Positions 23,988 through 29,141 of a stretch of 29,141 bases of DNA are shown here, piece by piece. How positions within the stretch are numbered: position 1 is the first letter of the stretch; each line of letters begins with the position of its first letter. The stretch is from CAYRKT01 sp964425005 (lineage in GTDB: Bacteria > Synergistota > Synergistia > CAYRKT01). Location of the stretch: assembly GCA_964425005.1 (NCBI GenBank), contig CAYRKT010000016.1, positions 1-29,141 on the forward strand, read 5' to 3'. The translations under genes and the position numbers were made by a program. The notes under the pieces are model-generated. The model searched no databases. It saw only the letters and a program-made list of their open reading frames with translations, and was not told the DNA's origin.

Positions 23988-24678
23988 GGATCTGGTGGTC
24001 CGCTACGGCGACATCGAGGCGGTCAGGGGGGTCTCCCTCAGGGTGGAGGAGGGCGAGCTGGTGGCCGTGGTGGGGGCCAACGGGGCCGGCAAGACCAGCG
24101 TGCTCAACGCCGTGATGGGCATAGCGCCCGTGAGGGGTGGGAGGATATTCTACCGGGGGGAGGACGTGACGGACCTCCCACCCCACGGGCGCGCCAGGAT
24201 GGGGATCAGGATCGTGCCCGAGAGGGGCAGGTTGTTCCCCCAGCTCTCGGTGATGGAGAACCTCATGGCCGGGGTGTATGGCCTCGACAAGTCGAACCTC
24301 AGGGGGAAGCTCGACTTCGTCTTCTCGGTCTTCCCGGTGCTGGCCGAGAGGAGGTCCCAGAGGGCCAGCACCCTCTCCGGGGGGGAGCAGCAGATGCTCT
24401 CCATAGCCAGGGCTTTGATGTCCTCGCCCAGGCTTCTCCTGGTGGACGAGATCTCCATGGGGCTCATGCCCAAGCTGGTGGACGAGATGTTCTCCCTCCT
24501 CGCCAGGTTGCACGAGGAGGAGGGGCTCACCATCCTGCTGGTGGAGCAAAACGCCTACAAGTCCCTGAGGCTCGCCTCCAGGGCCTACGTGCTGGAGACG
24601 GGAAGGATCGTGAAGGAGGGCCCCTCCTCCTCCCTGCTGGAGGACGAGGAGGTCAGGAAGGCCTACCTGGGCGGTTGA
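23974..24678 (+). CDS. livF: ABC transporter ATP-binding protein LivF
   Basis: A 234-residue ATPase with Walker A GANGAGKTS near residue 35, the LivF-type PERGRLFPQLSVMENL segment, signature TLSGGEQQML, Walker B LLLVDEISMGL and switch VEQNA. GTG at 23974 overlaps the livG end by 14 bases and follows GGGGAGG by nine. It closes the hutH-livHMGF run ahead of a strong stem-loop. Confidence 0.95.
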   Translation: MLEVRDLVVRYGDIEAVRGVSLRVEEGELVAVVGANGAGKTSVLNAVMGIAPVRGGRIFYRGEDVTDLPPHGRARMGIRIVPERGRLFPQLSVMENLMAGVYGLDKSNLRGKLDFVFSVFPVLAERRSQRASTLSGGEQQMLSIARALMSSPRLLLVDEISMGLMPKLVDEMFSLLARLHEEEGLTILLVEQNAYKSLRLASRAYVLETGRIVKEGPSSSLLEDEEVRKAYLGG

Positions 24679-24702
24679 GCCCTCGAGGGCGGCTTAAGCT
24701 TT

Positions 24703-24734
24703 AGGGGCGAGGCCTGGGAACAGGCCTCGCCCCT
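24703..24734. terminator. Shared stem-loop between convergent livF and saccharopine dehydrogenase genes
   Basis: A perfect 14-bp stem (24703-24716 with 24721-24734) closes a GGAA loop. It could stop transcription from both sides, although neither side has a long U run. A separate 12-base perfect palindrome (24679-24690) immediately follows the livF stop. Confidence 0.7.
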
Positions 24735-24742
24735 CCTGTGCC

Positions 24743-25894
24743 CTAGTACCTCTTGAGGATCGATTTGGTCTCGGTTATCCTTATACCCCTCTGTACCAGC
24801 GAGTCCATCAGGTGCTTGAAGACCCTCTGGTTTGCCCCTATGTGCTCCGGAGGGATAACCCCCTTCTCCTGGACCATGTTCTTCCTCACCGCCCTGGCCA
24901 CGGCGGCGCAGGGGTAGGCGGTGGTCCTGGCCATGGAGTGGACCTTGTTCTCCTCGTCGTATCTGTCGAACAGGTCCCAGGAGATGGTTATGCGTCCCTC
25001 CTGGGTCTCCCCCGTGGCCTCCACCCGCATGAGGGTCATGTCCCTGTCCCCCTTGTCCGGGTCCATCTCCCAGAGCTTGAAGAGGAGCTTGGAGGTGAGC
25101 TTCCTGGGGGAGACGACCTTGCCCTCCACCTCCACCGGCTCGTCGCTCAGGAGCCCTATGAGCTTGAGGAGGTTTATCTGGCTCGCGTGCCCGTGGTAGC
25201 GGATGGTCTTCTCGAACATGCGCTTGGCCCTCACGGTCCTGAGCAGGGACCTGAGCCCGTCGGTGAGGAACGCCTCGAACCTCCCTATTCCCGGGAACTC
25301 TATCTCCTCCAGCTGGCTCAGGGGCTCTGCCTCCCTTATCTGCCCGTCCTCGACGTACCTGGCGGGCCTGGTGTACTCCTCTATCACGTCCTCGGGGGAG
25401 AAGACGATCTTGTAGTCGAAGGGGGGGCACTTCTGGGCCGGAAGCCCTCCCACGTAGATCTTCACCGTGTGGAGGTTCTTCAGTAGATGCTGGGCCTTCC
25501 CCACGAGCGCGTTGGAGAGCCCCGGCGCCAGACCCATGTCGGCCACCACGGTGACCTTCCTGGACCTGGCCAGGCCGTCGAGTTCGGAGGAGTCCTCGGG
25601 CATGAAGGATATGTCCACCATGTCCTTGCCCAGCTCTATCACGTTTCGCATGACCTGGTAACCCAGGTGCCCCGGGACCGCACCGCAGACGATCTCCACC
25701 CCCTCCTCCTCGAAGACCCTCCCCAGGGCTTCCTTGTCCAGCGCCGAGGCCTTGACGCCCTTCACGTTGGGCCTGGAACACGCCCTGCTCAGGGCCTCCT
25801 CGGAGACGTCCACCACCACCACATCGAAGTCCCTGGAGAGATCCCAGGCTATGGCCCTCCCCACAAGCCCCCCTCCCAGGACGGCTGCCTTCAA
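24743..25894 (-). CDS. Saccharopine dehydrogenase family protein
   Basis: A 383-residue NAD(P)-dependent enzyme of the saccharopine reductase/lysine dehydrogenase superfamily. The N-terminal Rossmann fold starts KAAVLGGGLVGRAIAWDL, with an acidic residue ending the second strand (VVVVDVS), and VVADMGLAPGLSNALVG near residue 115 is the family segment after the fold. The C-terminal domain contains FEAFLTDGLRSLL and ARTTAYPCAAVARAV. Related proteins act on lysine, saccharopine or carboxynorspermidine; the substrate here cannot be fixed. Lysine or related amino-acid fermentation fits the neighbourhood. TTG at 25894 follows GGGGGTGGAG by about five bases. It is transcribed alone from the promoter at 25932-25960. 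Confidence 0.88.
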   Translation of the reverse strand: MKAAVLGGGLVGRAIAWDLSRDFDVVVVDVSEEALSRACSRPNVKGVKASALDKEALGRVFEEEGVEIVCGAVPGHLGYQVMRNVIELGKDMVDISFMPEDSSELDGLARSRKVTVVADMGLAPGLSNALVGKAQHLLKNLHTVKIYVGGLPAQKCPPFDYKIVFSPEDVIEEYTRPARYVEDGQIREAEPLSQLEEIEFPGIGRFEAFLTDGLRSLLRTVRAKRMFEKTIRYHGHASQINLLKLIGLLSDEPVEVEGKVVSPRKLTSKLLFKLWEMDPDKGDRDMTLMRVEATGETQEGRITISWDLFDRYDEENKVHSMARTTAYPCAAVARAVRKNMVQEKGVIPPEHIGANQRVFKHLMDSLVQRGIRITETKSILKRY

Positions 25895-25931
25895 GGGTCT
25901 CCACCCCCCGCTGAGGAAAGTCGCTTTAGAT

Positions 25932-25960
25932 ATTTTACTTGCGATTGGTCTCTTTGTCCT
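25932..25960 (-). promoter_or_regulatory. Promoter of the saccharopine dehydrogenase-like gene
   Basis: On the minus strand, AGGACA (25960-25955, four of six to TTGACA) and TAAAAT (25937-25932) are separated by 17 bases. The local AT-rich patch at 25921-25950 stands out from the GC-rich flanks. Confidence 0.65.
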
Positions 25961-25977
25961 CGCTGGGCTCGCGGGGC

Positions 25978-26086
25978 CGGGCGCCGCAGGGGTGCGACCC
26001 TCGTGGGCTGGCCCGGACGAAGCCGAGGGGACAGGGTCTTAAGCCCCCTGGTCTTCGGGCGGGACGCGCCCAGTCCTCGGGCGCGT
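25978..26086. other. Run of hairpins in a gene-free interval
   Basis: The interval from 25895 to 26373 holds no credible gene. Its first half contains three consecutive inverted structures. CCGGGC (25978-25983) pairs with GCCCGG (26011-26016) and encloses an inner GGGT/ACCC. CGAAG (26018-26022) pairs with CTTCG (26053-26057) and encloses CC/GG and GGGG/CCCC. ACGCGCCC (26064-26071) pairs perfectly with GGGCGCGT (26079-26086). All lie upstream of both flanking promoters, so they would be transcribed only from a promoter I cannot identify. I do not recognise a known RNA family. Confidence 0.5.
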
Positions 26087-26162
26087 TGAAGGGCGACGCT
26101 GGCGTGAGGGAGATGGGCCATGGCCTGCTGACGCCTGGGGCTGCGGCACCGCGTCTCGCCTG

Positions 26163-26198
26163 CGCCGGAGGTGGAACCCCTGGGGTTCTCCTTCGGCG
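26163..26198. repeat. Long near-perfect inverted repeat (34-36 bases)
   Basis: The outer arms CGCCGGAGG (26163-26171) and CCTTCGGCG (26190-26198) pair with one G-T wobble. The inner arms GAACCCC (26174-26180) and GGGGTTC (26182-26188) pair perfectly around a single central T. It could form a stable hairpin or cruciform; no U run follows. Confidence 0.6.
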
Positions 26199-26273
26199 GT
26201 AGCGCTGGGCCCTCTGCATCGCTCTGCGCGAGCGCAAGGAGCTGGAGCCGTCTTGCCGCCCCCAGGGCCAGGG

Positions 26274-26319
26274 AGCTTCGGCTTCAGCGCCCGTCTTCGC
26301 TTTGGCCTTCCCCGAAGCT
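26274..26319. promoter_or_regulatory. Inverted repeat flanking the dppB promoter -35 region
   Basis: AGCTTCGG (26274-26281) and CCGAAGCT (26312-26319) are perfect 8-base inverted copies 30 bases apart. The right copy ends two bases before the -10 box. The placement would suit a repressor or activator site with a looped or extended dimer; it could also be a chance hairpin. Confidence 0.4.
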
Positions 26320-26327
26320 GGTATAAT
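26320..26327 (+). promoter_or_regulatory. Extended -10 promoter of the dpp operon
   Basis: The -10 box TATAAT (26322-26327) is preceded by TGG, giving the extended TGnTATAAT form if the T at 26319 is counted. No good -35 hexamer is seen 16-18 bases upstream, as is common for extended -10 promoters. RNA would start near 26334. Confidence 0.65.
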
Positions 26328-26373
26328 CTTCTACGCAGATCAAGAGCTCCCTTTGGGGCTGGGGGGTTGTCCT

Positions 26374-27330
26374 CTGCGACGTATCTTGTCGGTCTTCCTG
26401 CTCAGGTTCGTGTTGGTGCTGTCCGTCGTCTCCTGCCTGAACTTCGTGCTCTTCAGGTTGATGCCCGGGGACCCGGTCTCCACCGTCTTGGACCCCAGGA
26501 TGTCCCCCGAGGCCAAGGAGGAGCTAAGGAGGCTCATGGGGTTGGACGAGCCCCTTACCGTTCAGCTCGGCCTCTACCTCGTTAACTCCCTCAGGCTCGA
26601 GTTCGGCTCCTCCTTCTACTCCCAGAGGCCCGTGGTCGAGGAGATCTCTAGGAGGCTTCCCCTCACCGTGGGGGTGATGGGATCCGTCCTGGTCCTCTCC
26701 CTCTCCCTGGGCCTCCTGCTGGGCCTTTTGGCCCATCGCTTCGGCGGCCCCTTCGACCTCCTGGTGAGCCTCTTCTCTGTGCTCTCCTCCAGCCTGCCCT
26801 CCTTCTTCCTTCAGCTGGGCCTACTCTACCTGTTCTCCTACAGGCTCGCGCTCCTGCCCACCTCGGGGATCACCAGCGTCCCCCCTCCGGAGGGTCTGGA
26901 GCTGGTCCTGGACGTCCTGCGGCACCTGCTTCTGCCCGTGGGGTCGCTGGTCCTGGTGGGCTTTGGAGGTTGGGCGCTTTACGTTAGGGAGATGGCCTCC
27001 TCCATCAGGGAGGAGCACTTCGTCAAGATGGCCGAGTCCAGGGGGCTACCCCCGTCGTACGTGGGGAGGGCGTACGTCCTGAGGAACCTCCTTCCCCCCC
27101 TCGCCACCATGGTGCTCATGTCGATACCCGGCGTGGTGGGAGGGGCCGTGATCACCGAGACGGTCTTCTCCCTGGACGGGCTGGGGAAGCTCCTGGTGGA
27201 CTCGGTGCTGAGGCACGACTACCCGGTCGCCCAGGGGGCCTTCTTCCTCCTGGCCTCCCTGACCGTCCTCTTCAACCTCCTGTCGGACCTGCTGCAGGCC
27301 AGGCTGGACCCCAGGGTGAGGGGAAGATGA
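26374..27330 (+). CDS. dppB: Dipeptide/oligopeptide ABC transporter permease DppB-like
   Basis: An approximately 318-residue inner-membrane permease of the peptide/nickel ABC family. It has an N-terminal helix (LSVFLLRFVLVLSVVSCLNF), then LMPGDPV right after it as in DppB, LGLDEPL-like MGLDEPLTVQLGLYLVNSL, and the coupling loop with EHFVKMAESRGLPPSYV followed by FSLDGLGKLLVDSV. The frame is open from 26302, but the promoter at 26322-26327 excludes that start. CTG at 26374 gives MRRILS and lies seven bases after GGGGGG (26361-26366), matching usual DppB N-termini. TTG at 26353 or 26386 are alternatives, so the start is uncertain. It overlaps dppC by four bases (ATGA). Confidence 0.92.
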   Translation: MRRILSVFLLRFVLVLSVVSCLNFVLFRLMPGDPVSTVLDPRMSPEAKEELRRLMGLDEPLTVQLGLYLVNSLRLEFGSSFYSQRPVVEEISRRLPLTVGVMGSVLVLSLSLGLLLGLLAHRFGGPFDLLVSLFSVLSSSLPSFFLQLGLLYLFSYRLALLPTSGITSVPPPEGLELVLDVLRHLLLPVGSLVLVGFGGWALYVREMASSIREEHFVKMAESRGLPPSYVGRAYVLRNLLPPLATMVLMSIPGVVGGAVITETVFSLDGLGKLLVDSVLRHDYPVAQGAFFLLASLTVLFNLLSDLLQARLDPRVRGR

Positions 27331-28487
27331 GACGGGTCCTCAAACGCAAGGAGCTCCTCTCCCTCCTCTCCCTGGCCTCTTTGGTCTTGCTCCTCGCCCT
27401 GGGGGGCTTCTCGGTCGAGGACCCCGAGGCCAGGGTGGCATCCCCCTTCGCCCCTCCCTCCTGGCTGGCCCCGGAGGGGGCCCCACCTTCTGTGGAGGTC
27501 AGGTCCGAAGGCGCGCTGTCGCTGGACTACCCCTTCGATCCGCCGGCGGAGCTCAGGATCTTCGTCTCCCTGCGCGAGCCCGCCTCGAGGGCCTTCCTGG
27601 ACTGGCGGATGCCCGATGGTACGCTCTTGCTCATACCCCTGGGGGAGGGAAAGAGCTTCTCCCTCGACAGCCGGGACCCCCGCTTCAGGGCCCTCCTGGG
27701 GGTTTCCCCCTTCGAGAACCCGGCCGCCTTGCTGCTTTCCCAGAGGGGGAGGTACGAGATCTCCGTGGAGGGCGGGGAGCTCGAGTCCCTCCGCCTGACG
27801 ATCCCTGGCGGCAGGGGAGGGGTGATGGGGTGCGATCACCTGGGTAGGGATCTCCTCTCCCTGTGGCTGGTGGGGGGCAGGGCTTCGCTCCTGGTGGGAC
27901 TACTCGCTGCGCTGGTGGCCACGGCCCTGGGCCTTCTGGTCGGGACCTCCTGCGGGATGGTGGGTGGGATCTACGACTTCCTGGTCATGAGGGCGGTGGA
28001 CGTGCTCATGTCCCTTCCGGTGCTGCCCCTGCTATTCGTGGCCGGGTGGATCTTCGGGAGGAGCCTGATCGGTATGACCCTGGTAATAGGTCTTCTGAGC
28101 TGGATGAGCCTCTCCAGGGTGGTGCGGAGCAGGGTGCTTTCCATCAGGTCCCTGCCCTACGTGGAGGTCCTGAGGATGGGAGGCATCTCCCTACCGGCGG
28201 CCCTTTTAAGACACGTCCTCCCCCAGGTGATGCCCCTGGCCCTGGTGTACCTGGTCCTCGGCCTCCCCGGTGCCGTGATGGCCGAGGCTTCGCTGAGCTT
28301 TCTCGGTCTGGGCGATCCATCCGTGCCCAGCTGGGGGAGGATGATAGGGGAGGCCCGGTCCTTCGGCGCCCTATCCGCCGGCGCCTGGTGGGCCTTCCTC
28401 TTCCCGGGGCTCGGCATAGCCTGGCTCTGCTCCTCGGCCCTGCTCCTGGGCAGGGCCCTTCAGGATCGCTACAGGGCGGGGATATAG
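27327..28487 (+). CDS. dppC: Dipeptide/oligopeptide ABC transporter permease DppC-like with inserted outside domain
   Basis: A 386-residue permease, clearly longer than the usual 280-300 of DppC. Residues about 8-28 form the first membrane helix. Residues about 30-165 are a hydrophilic, beta-rich region (GALSLDYPFDPPAELRIFVS, DGTLLLIPLGEGKSF, GRYEISVEGGELESLRL) that should lie outside the membrane. The core then resumes with GCDHLGRDLLSLWLVGGRAS near residue 168, the coupling loop VEVLRMGGISLPAALLRHVLP, and the conserved AEASLSFLGLGDPSVPSWG. The ATG at 27327 overlaps the dppB stop. Roughly 90 residues are extra compared with ordinary members; similar insertions occur in some thermophile peptide transporters, which I recall only in general terms. 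Confidence 0.92.
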   Translation: MRRVLKRKELLSLLSLASLVLLLALGGFSVEDPEARVASPFAPPSWLAPEGAPPSVEVRSEGALSLDYPFDPPAELRIFVSLREPASRAFLDWRMPDGTLLLIPLGEGKSFSLDSRDPRFRALLGVSPFENPAALLLSQRGRYEISVEGGELESLRLTIPGGRGGVMGCDHLGRDLLSLWLVGGRASLLVGLLAALVATALGLLVGTSCGMVGGIYDFLVMRAVDVLMSLPVLPLLFVAGWIFGRSLIGMTLVIGLLSWMSLSRVVRSRVLSIRSLPYVEVLRMGGISLPAALLRHVLPQVMPLALVYLVLGLPGAVMAEASLSFLGLGDPSVPSWGRMIGEARSFGALSAGAWWAFLFPGLGIAWLCSSALLLGRALQDRYRAGI

Positions 28488-28488
28488 G

Positions 28489-29141
28489 GTGTCCCTCCTC
28501 TTCGAAGGGGTCAGGGTGGAATATCTCCTGGGGTCTGGTTCGGTGGAGGCGGTGCGGGAGGCCTCGCTGGAGCTCGAGAGGGGGGGGAGGTTGACCCTTC
28601 TGGGCGCTTCGGGCAGCGGCAAGAGCAGCCTGCTCCTGGCGGGCATCGGCTCCCTCTACCGGAACGCCAGGATCTCGGGGAGGGTGCTGCTGGACGGGGA
28701 GGACCTGCTCTCCCTCCCCAGGGGGCGGGTTCTCGGCCTTCGGTGGAGGAGGATCTCCCTGCTGCCCCAGGGGGTCGGAAGCGCCTTCAACCCGATGGTC
28801 CCGGTGGGCAGGGCCTTCGAGGAGGTGCTGCGCTTCAAGGTCGAGGTGTGGAGGAGGGAAGGGGTCAGGGAGATCTTCCTGTCGACCCTTCGGCGCCTGG
28901 GTCTCGAGGAGGAAGCGCTCCTCAGGTATCCCCACCAGCTCTCCGGTGGGCAGAGGCAGAGGGTGTACGTGGCCATGGTCCTCTCCTCCGGGGCCCCGTA
29001 CCTCCTCATGGACGAGCCCACCTCGGGGCTGGACCCCCTGGTGGGGGCTTTGGCCCTCAGTCTCATCCTCGAGAGGCAGAGGGAGGAGGGGTTCGGCCTC
29101 ATGGTGGTCACCCACGACGTGGGGGTTGCCTCCGCCCTGGG
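28489..29141 (+). CDS. dppD: Peptide ABC transporter ATP-binding protein DppD-like, cut by window end
   Basis: The first 217 codons of a peptide transporter ATPase. Walker A GASGSGKSS lies near residue 40, the Q-loop and FNPMVPVGRAFEEVL segment typical of OppD/DppD near 100, the signature HQLSGGQRQRV near 148, Walker B LLMDEPTSGLDPL near 170 and the switch VTHD near 205. GTG at 28489 follows the dppC stop by one base with a GGCGGGG site upstream. The C-terminal end, including the usual peptide-transporter tail, and any dppF lie outside the window. Confidence 0.94.
   Translation, partial: MSLLFEGVRVEYLLGSGSVEAVREASLELERGGRLTLLGASGSGKSSLLLAGIGSLYRNARISGRVLLDGEDLLSLPRGRVLGLRWRRISLLPQGVGSAFNPMVPVGRAFEEVLRFKVEVWRREGVREIFLSTLRRLGLEEEALLRYPHQLSGGQRQRVYVAMVLSSGAPYLLMDEPTSGLDPLVGALALSLILERQREEGFGLMVVTHDVGVASAL

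Noticed and set aside
24663..25904. Second minus-strand frame of about 413 codons over the saccharopine dehydrogenase gene.
   Set aside because: Low-complexity Gly/Arg/His product in an alternative frame of a gene with a clear Rossmann fold.
25913..25922. GAGGAAAGTC, which resembles the start of the RNase P RNA core.
   Set aside because: The bases that follow do not continue the conserved CGGGC segment, and none of the other RNase P landmarks are found nearby.
26130..26200. GC-rich segment with GGTGGAACC, considered as a T-box or SRP RNA.
   Set aside because: No specifier stem, no ACCGCG antiterminator bulge and no SRP GGAAG...AGCAG tetraloop region. The segment is better described as an inverted repeat.

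Overview
This window looks like a chromosomal stretch of a GC-rich, anaerobic, amino-acid-fermenting bacterium, most likely a member of the Synergistota close to Thermanaerovibrio. That placement is inference. It rests on the very high GC content, arginine coded mostly by AGG, frequent ATA isoleucine codons, many TTG starts behind strong GGAGG sites, and a gene set rich in amino-acid and peptide uptake and breakdown (liv, dpp, hutH, tungsten aldehyde oxidoreductase, lysine-type saccharopine dehydrogenase). Nothing suggests a phage, plasmid, insertion sequence or CRISPR array.

Layout. 1-2783: end of a histidine biosynthesis operon (hisD, truncated by the window edge, then hisZ and short-form hisG). 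2819-3415: a lone SagB-type nitroreductase. 3458-6074: a promoter-to-terminator unit with a MoaD/ThiS-like sulfur carrier, a four-cluster ferredoxin and a tungsten aldehyde:ferredoxin oxidoreductase. 6087-9919: a second unit with an RpiR regulator, a thiolase, a two-helix small membrane protein and an SSS sodium:solute symporter, closed by a strong terminator. 9948-10394: a small secreted protein of unknown function. 10471-12934 (minus): a large orphan gene whose 5' third is broken by several frameshifts while its last 514 codons remain open. 13051-13125: tRNA-Val(GAC) with consensus promoter and terminator.

13187-17446 is the housekeeping block ftsB/divIC-like, rpsF, ssb, rpsR, DUF2232 membrane protein, rplI, dnaB. 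It is followed by the three-part AmmeMemoRadiSam set: a Memo/LigB-like protein, AMMECR1 and a radical SAM enzyme (17492-19885). The biochemical role of this set is, to my knowledge, not settled. Then come hutH and livHMGF (19916-24678), a branched-chain-type amino-acid ABC transporter lacking its binding-protein gene here. A minus-strand saccharopine dehydrogenase-like gene (24743-25894) converges on livF at a shared stem-loop. A roughly 480-base gene-free, hairpin-rich interval separates it from a divergent dipeptide/oligopeptide ABC transporter (dppB, dppC with an extra outside domain, dppD cut by the window end).

Together the genes suggest uptake of amino acids and peptides, opening of the histidine catabolic route, and oxidation of fermentation aldehydes with ferredoxin. 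The points most worth a second look are the AmmeMemoRadiSam set next to hutH, the self-contained tungsten-enzyme unit, the decayed orphan gene with a possible nucleotidyltransferase-like motif, and the structured non-coding interval before dppB.
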